Shown here one piece after another: positions 7,763 through 14,519 of a stretch of 64,000 bases of DNA (position 1 is its first letter; each line of letters starts with the position of its first letter). The DNA comes from Streptomyces olivaceus (lineage in GTDB: Bacteria; Actinomycetota; Actinomycetes; Streptomycetales; Streptomycetaceae). The position numbers were made by a program, and so were the translations under genes. Under the pieces are notes generated by a model. It made no database searches, was not told where the DNA came from, and saw nothing but the letters and a program-made list of their open reading frames with translations. Where the stretch lies: NCBI RefSeq assembly GCF_000721235.1, contig NZ_JOFH01000001.1, forward strand, positions 310,001-374,000, read 5' to 3'.

Positions 7763-7885
7763 TCACTTCTCGGCGGGTAGTGGCCTGCCGCATCGGGCGC
7801 AGCGGGTGTGCCCGTCTTGGCGGATGTGGCCTGCGGTGCGTTCGTTGCCGTAGGCGTCGACGCATCTGTCGATCAGCACGGTCAT
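7763..7885 (-). CDS. 40-residue zinc-ribbon micro-protein
   Basis: The ATG at 7885 follows GAGGAG by eight bases. The protein has a cysteine at residue 8 and a CARCGRP knuckle near the end (about residues 30-36), with histidines between. It is too short for more than one small zinc fold. It is the last gene before the terminator at 7722-7752. Function is unknown. Confidence 0.6.
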   Translation of the reverse strand: MTVLIDRCVDAYGNERTAGHIRQDGHTRCARCGRPLPAEK

Positions 7886-7890
7886 GGTTC

Positions 7891-8115
7891 TCACTCCTCG
7901 GTGGCGGGGTGGGCCCCTACCAGGGGCATGGGGTTGGGGCGGGCGGCGCACGCCCGGCAGTAGGCGAGGGTGTTTCCGTCGTCGACGGGGGTACCGCGCT
8001 TGCGGCACAGGGTGGCGACAGCGGGGCCGTCGCCGATGAGCCGGGCGGAGTGCCTGACCCGACCGCCGGGGAGGGCGACGTGCAGCGGGTACCGGGGCTC
8101 GCCGTGACTGGCCAT
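7891..8115 (-). CDS. Small cysteine-containing hypothetical protein
   Basis: I chose the ATG at 8115 (MASHGEPRYPLHV), which has a GAGGA ribosome site. A GTG at 8128-8130 that overlaps the previous stop would add five residues. The protein carries CRKRGTP and later CRACAARP, a possible four-ligand zinc site. No known family. Confidence 0.6.
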   Translation of the reverse strand: MASHGEPRYPLHVALPGGRVRHSARLIGDGPAVATLCRKRGTPVDDGNTLAYCRACAARPNPMPLVGAHPATEE

Positions 8116-8126
8116 GGTCGGGGTCC

Positions 8127-8393
8127 TCACTTCTCGGTGTCCGGTGCGGCGGGCGCGATCAACCCGGCGACCTTGGCGGTTTCCCGGAGCCCGTCGAGGC
8201 GCGCTGCACGCCGCAGGATCTCGGTCGCGGTCTGCGTCAGGCGGTACGCCTCCCCGCTCAGGGTCCGGCCGGCGGCGACATCCTGTGCGAGTTGGCTGTA
8301 CGCCTGGGCTAGGCGCTCCGCGTCGTGGACTACGGCGGCGGCTTCGGCGCTGATTTGGTTGGTCACGACACGGCGGGTCAGATCATCGATCAT
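8127..8393 (-). CDS. Hypothetical helical protein, 88 aa
   Basis: The protein is almost entirely predicted helix, with repeated AEAAAVVHDAERLAQAY and ATEILRRAARLDG stretches, and a short acidic end. The ATG at 8393 follows GAGG. It resembles the many four-helix small proteins in this element, but no family is recognised. Confidence 0.6.
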   Translation of the reverse strand: MIDDLTRRVVTNQISAEAAAVVHDAERLAQAYSQLAQDVAAGRTLSGEAYRLTQTATEILRRAARLDGLRETAKVAGLIAPAAPDTEK

Positions 8394-8634
8394 GGTGTCC
8401 TCGTTTCTGGTCTGCGTGCATGATGCCGATGGCGGCGATGTCGCCCCGGCTGAGCTGGTAGCGGCATCCGTCGGCCTCGGTGGTGATCCCGCCGGGACTC
8501 GCTTCGGTGATCTCGTAGACGCACTTCCGGTTCCTGCGCATCCCGGCGCGCGGGAACCGCACCCGGTCGCCTGCCGCGTACTGCTGGCCGCCGGCCTCGA
8601 AGGCGGCCTCGGTGCGGGGTTCGGTGTCGGTCAT
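8383..8634 (-). CDS. Hypothetical protein, 83 aa
   Basis: The ATG at 8634 overlaps the upstream TGA (ATGA). The protein has a central SH3-like pattern (GGQQYAAGDRVRFPR, VYEITEASPGG, GCRYQLSRGD) typical of small beta-barrel proteins, which may bind nucleic acid or partners. No specific family is claimed. Confidence 0.62.
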   Translation of the reverse strand: MTDTEPRTEAAFEAGGQQYAAGDRVRFPRAGMRRNRKCVYEITEASPGGITTEADGCRYQLSRGDIAAIGIMHADQKRGHHDR

Positions 8635-8888
8635 GGCTGTCCGCCGTATCGCACCTTGTCGGCGGCAGAGTCGATGGCGTCGTTCCATCCGGCAACGTAG
8701 CGCTCGGACCACCCCTTGGGCGTCTCGGTGATCTTCTCGGCGAAGATCTCGCGTGCGGCCTGCTTTCGGGTGTCGGTGACCGCCTTCGCCGCCGCTTCCT
8801 TCTCGACGCGGTCGAGGAGCTCGTCGAGGTATTCCCCGCCGAGGTGGGCGTCGTCGGCGTAGTTGTACAGCTCGTCTCGGGCGTTCAT
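8631..8888 (-). CDS. Hypothetical protein, 85 aa
   Basis: The start ATG at 8888 shares one base with the TGA of the preceding 46-residue gene. The protein begins MNARDELYNYADDAHLGGEY and contains ERYVAGWNDAIDSAADKV, a pattern seen in short Streptomyces phage proteins that keep a GWNDAxxxA motif. Function is unknown. Confidence 0.65.
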   Translation of the reverse strand: MNARDELYNYADDAHLGGEYLDELLDRVEKEAAAKAVTDTRKQAAREIFAEKITETPKGWSERYVAGWNDAIDSAADKVRYGGQP

Positions 8889-9028
8889 CAGTCCTCGTCT
8901 CGGGCTTCGTTGATGATGGCCTGCGCCTCGGCCAGGGTCATGGCGTGCTGGTCGCCGGGTTGGGCGATGACGATGCGCGGGTTGTTCTCGTCGGTCCAGT
9001 CGACGTCGTAGCGGCGGTCCACGGTCAC
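8888..9028 (-). CDS. 46-residue micro-protein
   Basis: Between two coupled genes the minus strand encodes VTVDRRYDVDWTDENNP and a MTLAEAQAIINEARDED tail. The frame exactly fills the space: its GTG (9026-9028) lies three bases after the upstream stop, and its TGA overlaps the next ATG. That fit makes it a real gene rather than chance. Confidence 0.6.
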   Translation of the reverse strand: MTVDRRYDVDWTDENNPRIVIAQPGDQHAMTLAEAQAIINEARDED

Positions 9029-9031
9029 GGG

Positions 9032-9151
9032 TCAGTCCTCGTCTCGGTCGAAGTGTGCGCGGTCGTAGCGGGCTGCTTCGGCGGGGGTTTCGTCCCACCA
9101 GTCGGCGGGAGGCCCCGGCTCGACCAGCGGGGCAGGCGGCTGGGCGGTCAC
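9032..9151 (-). CDS. 39-residue Pro-rich micro-protein
   Basis: The frame reads VTAQPPAPLVEPGPPADWW and ends HFDRDED. Its GTG overlaps the TGA of the 174-residue gene upstream, and its stop lies three bases before the next start. It is acidic and probably unstructured. No function is evident. Confidence 0.55.
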   Translation of the reverse strand: MTAQPPAPLVEPGPPADWWDETPAEAARYDRAHFDRDED

Positions 9152-9672
9152 GTCGGGAACACCTCCGGGTGGGCGGCCTTCCAGTCCAGCCAGTGCGGCA
9201 TCGGCTCGTCGCCGATGGTGTGGCAGAGGTCCATGACCTGTTCCAGCGAGAGCGGGCCGGGGTGCTTCGTGTACTCGTGTTCGGTGCCCCGGGTCTTGGG
9301 ACTGGACGGCACGTAGGTGGGCCCGTTCTGCCAGGTGACGACGCGGTATCCCCAGTCGTCGGTGCCGTACTTGATGAAGACGCGGGTGACGACTCGGCCT
9401 TCGACGTCGAGGGGCCGCTTGAGCATCCGCTGCCGTTCGCGGTCGCCGAGGAAGTAGTGGATGTACTCGTCGATGTAGGACCGCAGCATCGCCGCTTCGG
9501 CGCCGGTGGGCCGTTCGGCGCTGCCCCAGCTGTAGCGGCTGGTGTCGACGTCGATGTAGGCGGCGATGTACTTCCACTCCGGGTTGAAGCTGGTGACGAC
9601 GGGGATGCGGAGCTTGGTCAGCGGGTCGTGTTCGGCGGCATCGGTGCCGAACGGCCAGGCTGCGATGGTCAC
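9148..9672 (-). CDS. Hypothetical protein, 174 aa
   Basis: The GTG start overlaps the upstream stop at 9669. The protein contains alternating strands (EWKYIAAYIDVDTSRY, VVTRVFIKYGTDDW) and ends in helices (LSLEQVMDLCHTIGDEP). Asp and Glu are spaced through the strands, but no known catalytic pattern is recognised. It is one of the larger unknown proteins of this run. Confidence 0.65.
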   Translation of the reverse strand: MTIAAWPFGTDAAEHDPLTKLRIPVVTSFNPEWKYIAAYIDVDTSRYSWGSAERPTGAEAAMLRSYIDEYIHYFLGDRERQRMLKRPLDVEGRVVTRVFIKYGTDDWGYRVVTWQNGPTYVPSSPKTRGTEHEYTKHPGPLSLEQVMDLCHTIGDEPMPHWLDWKAAHPEVFPT

Positions 9673-9932
9673 GACGTCCTCCTGGGCGTCTCTTCGCGGG
9701 CGGCGATGAGCGCCTCGCGGTGGTTCTCCATCGCCGCCTCCCGGTCGAGGGCTCGCTTCGACGAGGAGTCGATGACGTAGCCGCCGAGGAGCATGCCCCG
9801 GTGTCGCTTGTCGGGGCTGGCGTCGAAGATGACGGTGTCGTAGTAGTCGGCGGCGATCCGGATCGTGGAGACGGTGAGCTGCTTGTCTCCGTGGAAGACG
9901 GGCCGCTGGGCGACGATCGTGGGAGCGCTCAT
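9669..9932 (-). CDS. Hypothetical protein, 87 aa
   Basis: The ATG at 9932 follows GGAGGAG. The protein begins MSAPTIVAQRPVFHGDKQL and includes YYDTVIFDASPDKRHRG, which looks like a compact alpha/beta fold. No family is recognised. The stop is preceded by an AGGAGG stretch that serves as ribosome site for the next GTG. Confidence 0.65.
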   Translation of the reverse strand: MSAPTIVAQRPVFHGDKQLTVSTIRIAADYYDTVIFDASPDKRHRGMLLGGYVIDSSSKRALDREAAMENHREALIAAREETPRRTS

Positions 9933-10036
9933 CGCTCCTCCTTCGTGATCAGGGTTGGGATGTTGGCCCACCGCACGGTGAGCCCAGGATTGCGGGCGGT
10001 GGGGGCCTTGGAGGCCCTCGGCCCGGCTGCGGGTGG

Positions 10037-10315
10037 TTACAGGAGGCCTTCGGGGTCGGCGAATCGGGCGGTGGTGCGCGCCCAGTGGTGCCGGGCGTCG
10101 TGCCCGTCGGAGATCAGGACCGCGTTGCGGAGCGCCGCGATGAACTGCGCCCGCCGCAGACCGTCGAACCCGAACTCGGTGACCGCCTGTTCGCGGATGA
10201 GTCGCACGTCGTGCGGGGTGACCAGGTCGTCGGTGGGCAGCTCGGACAGGTACAGAGCCTGACCGGCGGGGGTGAGCGTCGTGTCGACCCAGTCGGGGTT
10301 GAGGTCGGGGTTCAC
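10037..10315 (-). CDS. Hypothetical protein, 92 aa
   Basis: The GTG at 10313-10315 has GGAG seven bases upstream. The protein contains DVRLIREQAVTEFGFDGLRR and a C-terminal ARHHWARTTARFADPEG. It looks helical and slightly acidic. About 100 bases without a gene separate it from the next gene at 9932; I see only a weak short inverted repeat there. Confidence 0.62.
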   Translation of the reverse strand: MNPDLNPDWVDTTLTPAGQALYLSELPTDDLVTPHDVRLIREQAVTEFGFDGLRRAQFIAALRNAVLISDGHDARHHWARTTARFADPEGLL

Positions 10316-10347
10316 GGCGGGCTCCTTCGCGGGGTGGTGGGCGGGGG

Positions 10348-10476
10348 TCAGCGGCGGGCGCGGCGGGCGGCCCAGCGGGCGGTTTCGGTGACGGCCATGA
10401 CGGCGACCGCAACAACCGCAGCGACCTGCACCTCCCCAGTGCGGGCCCAGGCGGCAACCTCGGTGATGAAACCCAT
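10348..10476 (-). CDS. 42-residue membrane micro-protein
   Basis: An ATG at 10474-10476 follows AAGGAG. The product has one hydrophobic segment (VQVAAVVAVAVMAV, about residues 16-29) followed by a strongly basic tail (ARWAARRARR), the pattern of a small single-span membrane protein with the tail inside. The function is unknown. Confidence 0.6.
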   Translation of the reverse strand: MGFITEVAAWARTGEVQVAAVVAVAVMAVTETARWAARRARR

Positions 10477-10492
10477 GACGACTCCTTCGTGG

Positions 10493-10831
10493 TCAGGCGG
10501 CGAGGGCGAGTCGGGCGGCGGCGAGCTTGAACGCGAGCCGGCGGGGCCGGTAGGCGGCGGCGATGAGGGCGACGGCGGCGGGCGTGTACCGGGTGCAGTC
10601 CCGCATCCGCCGGCCGCGGTGGATGCGGCCCGGGATGCCGGCGACCCCCAGCTTGGCGGCGACTTTGCGCAACGTGCCGACCATGCTGCGGGCGTCGCGC
10701 GGGGCGAGTCCCTGGGCGATGGCGTGCGAGGCGAGGGTGCCGGTTCCGCGGCGGTTGATGCGGGCGGCGGCGCGGGTGGTGCGGGCGCGGGCTTTCAGCG
10801 TCTGCCTGCGGATGCGGTTCGAGCGGATCAT
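10493..10831 (-). CDS. Very basic hypothetical protein, 112 aa
   Basis: The protein is unusually rich in arginine (MIRSNRIRRQTLKARARTT at the start, GRIHRGRRMR in the middle), so nucleic-acid binding is likely. It is the first minus-strand gene after the divergent regulatory region at 10832-10956 and has a good promoter there, with a leader of roughly 70 bases. No family is recognised. Confidence 0.65.
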   Translation of the reverse strand: MIRSNRIRRQTLKARARTTRAAARINRRGTGTLASHAIAQGLAPRDARSMVGTLRKVAAKLGVAGIPGRIHRGRRMRDCTRYTPAAVALIAAAYRPRRLAFKLAAARLALAA

Positions 10832-10857
10832 CGTGCGGTCTCCCCCTTCACCGAGCG

Positions 10858-10880
10858 TGATCGCAATTAGCTAGCGATCA
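10858..10880 (-). repeat. Inverted repeat in the leader of the 10493 gene
   Basis: TGATCGC (10858-10864) and GCGATCA (10874-10880) form a perfect seven-base inverted repeat around an A/T-rich nine-base loop. It lies in the untranslated leader downstream of the minus-strand promoter, so it could be an operator or an RNA hairpin. Confidence 0.5.
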
Positions 10881-10904
10881 TGTGTTGCGCTGGCGACACC
10901 TCAG

Positions 10905-10933
10905 ACAGTACCCATGAGGCATAGGCACCGCAA
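10905..10933 (-). promoter_or_regulatory. Promoter for the 10493 leftward operon
   Basis: On the minus strand, TTGCGG (10928-10933) and TACTGT (10905-10910) are 17 bases apart, close to the Streptomyces housekeeping consensus (TTGac, TAnnnT). The site overlaps the region where the divergent HTH gene starts. Confidence 0.6.
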
Positions 10934-10943
10934 GTCCCTTGCG
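10929..10943. promoter_or_regulatory. Candidate operator between divergent promoters
   Basis: CGCAAG-TCC-CTTGCG is a perfect six-base inverted repeat. It covers the -35 of the leftward promoter and abuts the -10 box of the rightward HTH gene, so one bound regulator could affect both. Confidence 0.5.
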
Positions 10944-10944
10944 C

Positions 10945-10950
10945 TAGATT
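10945..10950 (+). promoter_or_regulatory. -10 box of leaderless HTH gene
   Basis: TAGATT ends six bases before the ATG at 10957, so the transcript should begin at the start codon itself. The -35 side is poor, which often means an activator is used. The same spacing occurs at three other regulator genes in the element. Confidence 0.5.
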
Positions 10951-10956
10951 GATGCC

Positions 10957-11247
10957 ATGACGCCGACCCCCGCCGACGAGCCGCCCACCCTCGAAGAGAT
11001 CACCGCAGCCGGCACCCGCCGACAGCGCGACGCCGACCGCCTCAAGAAGTCCAGCGACGACCTCCGGGAACTCGTCCTCACAGCTCTCCGTGAAGGCCAC
11101 CTCAAGCCCACCGAGGTCGCCAAAGCCTCCGGCTGGACCGGCGCCCACGTCCGCAAGATGGCGCGAGACGCGGGCATCGAGGCCGACGAGCGCTACGCAG
11201 AACGGGCAGCACGACTCAAGAAGGCTCAGAACGAGGAGCAGCCGTGA
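10957..11247 (+). CDS. HTH regulator-like protein
   Basis: The 96-residue protein has an N-terminal charged helix region and then LKPTEVAKASGWTGAHVRKMARDAG (split here: LKPTEVAKASGW, then TGAHVRKMARDAG), a sigma-like or MarR-like recognition helix pair. It is probably a DNA-binding regulator of the divergent genes. It seems to be leaderless: no ribosome site is seen and a -10 box ends six bases before ATG. It begins a three-gene plus-strand unit inside an otherwise leftward region. Confidence 0.7.
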   Translation: MTPTPADEPPTLEEITAAGTRRQRDADRLKKSSDDLRELVLTALREGHLKPTEVAKASGWTGAHVRKMARDAGIEADERYAERAARLKKAQNEEQP

Positions 11248-11537
11248 CCGCTAGCGTTCCTGAGTGGCTGCGCGACCAACTTGCGAAACGCCAGGCCGAA
11301 CTCAGCGGGCTGGCTGACACACCCGACAACGCCCAAGAAAGGGTCACCATCGACTGGATGATGGAACGGGTGGCAGTCATTGATCAGTCGTCCTCACCCT
11401 GTCTGCACTCCACCGCTTCAGGTAGCCCGGACTCCCAGACTTGCCGTCATCCTGCCGCCGTCGAGGTGCGCAGCAGCGTCACAGGCGAACTCTTAGCTCG
11501 CCTCTGCCCCGACTGCGACAGCCAACTTCCCGCGTAA
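11244..11537 (+). CDS. Hypothetical protein with C-terminal Cys pairs
   Basis: The GTG start overlaps the stop of the HTH gene. The 97-residue protein ends with CRHPAAVEVRSSVTGE and LCPDCDSQLPA, a likely small zinc site, and starts with a helical VPEWLRDQLAKRQAEL. Such zinc-tailed proteins are common in Streptomyces phages. It probably acts with the regulator, but the role is unknown. Confidence 0.65.
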   Translation: MTASVPEWLRDQLAKRQAELSGLADTPDNAQERVTIDWMMERVAVIDQSSSPCLHSTASGSPDSQTCRHPAAVEVRSSVTGELLARLCPDCDSQLPA

Positions 11538-11574
11538 CGCTCCGCCCGCAGCCGACTCCCGGCAGACTGCCGTC

Positions 11575-11775
11575 ATGGCGATCCGGGTGAGCGTCCAGGC
11601 GGCGACGGAGGACGAGTGCGTCGAGGGCCTCGCCCGCCTCGTGGATGCCGGGTTTCTGCCGGTGATGCTGCCCCGCTACCTCACCGACGGCCGCTGGATG
11701 GCGCGGGCGGTGCCGGCACCAACGACGAAGGCCCCGGCCGCGGGTGGCGGTCGGGGCCCTGTCGTTTCGGGTTGA
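11575..11775 (+). CDS. Hypothetical protein, 66 aa
   Basis: The ATG at 11575 opens a short alpha/beta protein (MAIRVSVQAATEDECVEGL, then LPRYLTDGRWMARAV). Its end is low-complexity and contains the hairpin at 11730-11758, and its stop abuts the stop of the convergent gene at 11776. It resembles small ferredoxin-like proteins in shape only. Confidence 0.55.
   Translation: MAIRVSVQAATEDECVEGLARLVDAGFLPVMLPRYLTDGRWMARAVPAPTTKAPAAGGGRGPVVSG
11730..11758. terminator. Bidirectional hairpin at convergent gene ends
   Basis: Paired blocks ggccccg and cggggcc, continued by a G-U pair and ccgc/gcgg, form a stem of about 12 pairs. It lies within the last codons of the plus-strand gene 11575 and just downstream of the minus-strand gene 11776, so it can serve both. 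Confidence 0.55.
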
Positions 11776-12087
11776 TCAGGTGGCCATGTCCCGGTACTCG
11801 TCGGCCATGTCGCCCAGCCCCGCGAGGCACAGTGCCGCGCACTGCAGGAGTACCTCACGGCGTTGGGACTGCTCGTCGGCGGCTTCGGAGATCAGGCGGG
11901 CGGCGGATTTGAGGTCGTGGTGTCCGACGATCCCGGCCACCTCCAGATGGGCGGCGACCGCACCCAACTGGGCGATGAACCCGGCCGCGGTGGTGGCGGG
12001 GGCGGGTTCGTGGGCGAGGTAGGCGACGGTGTGCGCATGCTGCTGGACGAGACCGTCGACAGTGAACGCGGCGGGCATGGGGGTCAC
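11776..12087 (-). CDS. Hypothetical helical protein, about 103 aa
   Basis: The protein reads MPAAFTVDGLVQQHAHTVAY from residue 4 and is mostly helical (LISEAADEQSQRREVLLQC). I used the GTG at 12085-12087 because it overlaps the upstream TGA; the ATG at 12078 three codons later is equally possible. Cysteines and histidines are present but not in a clear metal pattern. No family is recognised. Confidence 0.62.
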   Translation of the reverse strand: MTPMPAAFTVDGLVQQHAHTVAYLAHEPAPATTAAGFIAQLGAVAAHLEVAGIVGHHDLKSAARLISEAADEQSQRREVLLQCAALCLAGLGDMADEYRDMAT

Positions 12088-12299
12088 CGGCCCGCGTTGT
12101 CGATGAGCCACCGGCCGTATGCGCGGTCGGCGTCGGCGTGGATGCCTGTCCGGTCGCTTCCGGCGGCGACGGCGGCTTCTACGGCGGGCTGCACGGTGCC
12201 GCGGTAGAAGTCGCCGGTGCGCTCGCCGGCCCGCTCCTTCTTGTTCAAGTCGACGAGGGCGGCGACCGCCTTGCGTTCGAGCTGCTGCCTGCTGGCCAT
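12084..12299 (-). CDS. Hypothetical protein, 71 aa
   Basis: The ATG at 12299 starts MASRQQLERKAVAALVDLNK. The protein is basic at first and then carries ADRAYGRWLIDNAGR. Two to three helices are expected. No function is recognised; it is translationally coupled to its downstream neighbour by GTGA. Confidence 0.62.
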   Translation of the reverse strand: MASRQQLERKAVAALVDLNKKERAGERTGDFYRGTVQPAVEAAVAAGSDRTGIHADADRAYGRWLIDNAGR

Positions 12300-12306
12300 G
12301 GGTCTC

Positions 12307-12522
12307 CTACTGGTAGGCGGGTCCGTCGTATTCGACGGCGGTGATCTGGGCGGACGGGTTCTCCTGCTGGGTGCGGAGGACGTCGGTGACGAGACTGTCG
12401 ATGCTGTTCGTGGAGTTGAACGACAGCAACTTGCCGGTGCGCCGGTCGTACAGCCGGTAGTGCAGGTTGGTGTGCGTCTGACGGCGGACGGGCAGGGGCT
12501 TGCCGTTCCAGGTGTCGGGCAT
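12307..12522 (-). CDS. Hypothetical protein, 71 aa
   Basis: The ATG at 12522 begins MPDTWNGKPLPVRRQTHTNL. The middle, LHYRLYDRRTGKLLSF, suggests beta strands, followed by VTDVLRTQQ. It could be a small beta-barrel protein. It sits two bases after the previous stop. Function is unknown. Confidence 0.62.
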   Translation of the reverse strand: MPDTWNGKPLPVRRQTHTNLHYRLYDRRTGKLLSFNSTNSIDSLVTDVLRTQQENPSAQITAVEYDGPAYQ

Positions 12523-12524
12523 GG

Positions 12525-12827
12525 TCAGTTCCACTCCCAGGTCTCGTTGGCGGTGTGGGCGCGGCGGGCGGATGCGGCGAGGAGCGTGGCGAGCTGCGCC
12601 CATTCCCGGTCCATGGCCCGGCTGTTGGCGGCCTTGGCGAGGAGGGCGGCGACCCGTCCGGCCTGCTGCGGCGGGGTGTGGACGGGCGTGTACAGCTTGC
12701 CGTCGAAGAGGTAGGCGACCTCCCGCCACTCGCTGCTGGTGAGTGCGTGGGCGAGGTGCTGGCCGAGGTTGGCGATGGTCGTCGCGGACCTGGTGGACGG
12801 CACGCCGTGGCTGATGCTGACGCCCAT
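12525..12827 (-). CDS. Hypothetical protein, 100 aa
   Basis: The start ATG at 12827 shares a base with the TGA of the previous gene and has a GAAGG site. The sequence is helical, with EWREVAYLFDGKLYTP followed by AGRVAALLAKAANSRAM and a tryptophan-containing end (TWEWN). No family is recognised. Confidence 0.62.
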   Translation of the reverse strand: MGVSISHGVPSTRSATTIANLGQHLAHALTSSEWREVAYLFDGKLYTPVHTPPQQAGRVAALLAKAANSRAMDREWAQLATLLAASARRAHTANETWEWN

Positions 12828-13051
12828 CAGAGGCCCTTCCTTGCGGCCTTCCGGAACCTCTTCGGCAACTGCTCCTCGGCGTCGATGACGGCCTGGTTGA
12901 GGCGCTGGTACTCGGGCGTTTCGTGGGTGATTCCGGCGGCGGCTTCACGGGCGGTGCTCTCGGCGAGGGCGGCCGACGCCTTGTGGTAGTCGGCGATCAG
13001 ACGGTTCTCTTCGGCGTACACGTCGAGTTCTTCACGGGTGGGCTTGGACAT
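12827..13051 (-). CDS. Charged helical protein, 74 aa
   Basis: The ATG at 13051 begins MSKPTREELDVYAEENRL. The whole protein is charged and helical, with LNQAVIDAEEQLPKRFRK near the end, so a coiled coil is likely. No function is recognised. Confidence 0.6.
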   Translation of the reverse strand: MSKPTREELDVYAEENRLIADYHKASAALAESTAREAAAGITHETPEYQRLNQAVIDAEEQLPKRFRKAARKGL

Positions 13052-13061
13052 GATGGGTCTC

Positions 13062-13577
13062 CTACTTGTTGTGGGTGTGGGCGTGTCGGGTGGCGCGGTC
13101 GAAGGCGGCGAGCACGGGTGCGGCGGTTCGCTGCTGGGCGTTCCAGCTGGGGATCGTCTCGGCCGCGGGGAACTGGTCTTGGATGGCGTCGAGGAGGGCC
13201 ACGCACGCGTCGTGCGCGGCATCCCGGTCGCCGCGGGATTCGAGGCGGATCGCTTGGATGGGGCAGACGGCGCCCGCTTCGTCGCGGACGGCGTCCCGGC
13301 ACCAGCCCGCGGTCTCGATCCGAACGCGGGCCCGGTGGAGGAGGTCGGCGACGGGCGTCCGGTACGGGGACGGCGAGGCGGCCGGTGCGGGCAGGGGTGC
13401 TTCGGTGATGTGCGGAACCTGCCCGGCGCCGGGCAGGTGCGCGGTGTTGACCTCGAACTCGACCGCGGCTTCGTCGAGGCGGGCGGTCATGGCGGCGCCG
13501 GTCAGGGCGAGTCGGGCGTCCAGGTCGAGGACTGGCGGCGCCTGCCGGGTTGCGGGCGCGCGGGTGGTCGTGGGCAT
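13062..13577 (-). CDS. DUF6197-like protein
   Basis: The 171-residue protein has a variable start, then LLHRARVRIETAGWCRDAV and GAVCPIQAIRLESRGDRD. That resembles the DUF6197 pattern (helix, xxGWxxGx, Cys-containing AI or AL helix) seen in Streptomyces phages and of unknown function. The ATG at 13577 has GGAGAG upstream. A strong hairpin at 13621-13661 separates it from the gene before. Confidence 0.65.
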   Translation of the reverse strand: MPTTTRAPATRQAPPVLDLDARLALTGAAMTARLDEAAVEFEVNTAHLPGAGQVPHITEAPLPAPAASPSPYRTPVADLLHRARVRIETAGWCRDAVRDEAGAVCPIQAIRLESRGDRDAAHDACVALLDAIQDQFPAAETIPSWNAQQRTAAPVLAAFDRATRHAHTHNK

Positions 13578-13620
13578 GATGGGGATCTCTCCGTCGATCT
13601 TCTGGTGGGCGGGTGAGACC

Positions 13621-13661
13621 GGGGCGCCCCTGGTCGCTGCCAGGCATTCGAGGGGCGCCCC
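13621..13661 (-). terminator. Hairpin between tandem paralogues and the DUF6197-like gene
   Basis: Two copies of the ten-base palindrome ggggcgcccc (13621-13630 and 13652-13661) can pair over a 21-base loop. It follows the gene at 13670 on the minus strand. Confidence 0.6.
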
Positions 13662-13669
13662 GGGCGGAG

Positions 13670-13858
13670 CTACAGGTCTTCGCCGAAGCGGACGGTCATG
13701 GTGGCCTCGTGGAGTTCGGCAGCCTCGCTGCCGTCGGTGGCGCGGGTGTTGAAGCGGGCCGTGACCTCGCGGATGATCCGGTCCGTGGTGGCGCGGTCGC
13801 CGCGCCGCTTCGCCGCCACGTAGTCCTGCACGGACTGGTGCTTGTACTCGGTGGGCAT
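13670..13858 (-). CDS. Small protein, paralogue of the 13864 gene
   Basis: The 62-residue protein starts MPTEYKHQSVQDYVAAKRRG and aligns along its length with the neighbour at 13864-14046 (HQSV-D-V-AK-RGDRA--DRI---VT-R). I chose the ATG at 13858, which has GGGGGAG upstream; a GTG at 13867 would add three residues. The pair probably arose by tandem duplication. The fold appears all-helical with a beta end. Function is unknown. Confidence 0.7.
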   Translation of the reverse strand: MPTEYKHQSVQDYVAAKRRGDRATTDRIIREVTARFNTRATDGSEAAELHEATMTVRFGEDL

Positions 13859-13863
13859 TGCGG

Positions 13864-14046
13864 TCACTCCCCCGTTCCGAAGGGGACGCGCGCGTCGGCC
13901 TGACCCAGTTCGATGATCTCGTCGCCGGTGGCCTGCCCGGCGTCGTAGCGACTGGTGACGTCGGCTGTGATGCGGTCGGCCGCTGCTCGGTCGCCGCGCT
14001 GCTTGGCGTCGACCAGGTCACGGACGGACTGGTGGGTGTACTGCAC
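13864..14046 (-). CDS. Small protein, paralogue of the 13670 gene
   Basis: The 60-residue protein begins VQYTHQSVRDLVDAKQRGDR and follows an AAGGAGATCACC leader. It shares the HQSV, RGDRA and VTSR positions with the gene directly downstream. The ends differ (PFGTGE against RFGEDL). One may regulate or partner with the other, as small duplicated phage proteins sometimes do; nothing shows this directly. Confidence 0.7.
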   Translation of the reverse strand: MQYTHQSVRDLVDAKQRGDRAAADRITADVTSRYDAGQATGDEIIELGQADARVPFGTGE

Positions 14047-14072
14047 GGTGATCTCCTTCGGGTTGGGGTGGG

Positions 14073-14480
14073 TCAGATGCGCCAGCCGCCGAGGCGGCGA
14101 CGCGTCTTCGGGTTGGACGTCTGCGCGGCCTGCTTCTCCAGACCCCGCAACTCGGCCTCGTCCAAGATCCCCTCGTAGTTGTCCGAGCCCATCGGGCCCG
14201 CAACCTGCGGGGCCGGGTCGGCGATGTTCCGCATGCCGCGCGGCGGCGCGTCGAACACCGGGCCGCGGGTCTGGCACAGCGTCACCGCGCTGTACCCGGA
14301 CTCCGTGCACGGGCTCCCCGTGAACGGAAGCCGGGACGTGAACCGGTACTCGCCGTACAGGTGCGCGTCCTCGTAGGGCGCGGCCCGCCGGCTGATGTCG
14401 TACACGACGTAGTACGACTTCCCAAGCTCCACATCGCGGGCGAACTTCTTCGCCTGGCTGGCACTCCACGACTTCGACAT
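14073..14480 (-). CDS. Hypothetical protein, 135 aa
   Basis: The protein begins MSKSWSASQAKKFARDVELG and then carries beta-rich YYVVYDISRRAAPYEDAHLY. The C-terminal part is basic (SNPKTRRRLGGWRI). It is the first gene after the repeat array at 14520-14682, so those repeats lie in its promoter region. No family is recognised. Confidence 0.65.
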   Translation of the reverse strand: MSKSWSASQAKKFARDVELGKSYYVVYDISRRAAPYEDAHLYGEYRFTSRLPFTGSPCTESGYSAVTLCQTRGPVFDAPPRGMRNIADPAPQVAGPMGSDNYEGILDEAELRGLEKQAAQTSNPKTRRRLGGWRI

Positions 14481-14519
14481 AGATGATCTCCGTTTCCGGT
14501 ATGGGATGGTTTGCTCTCG

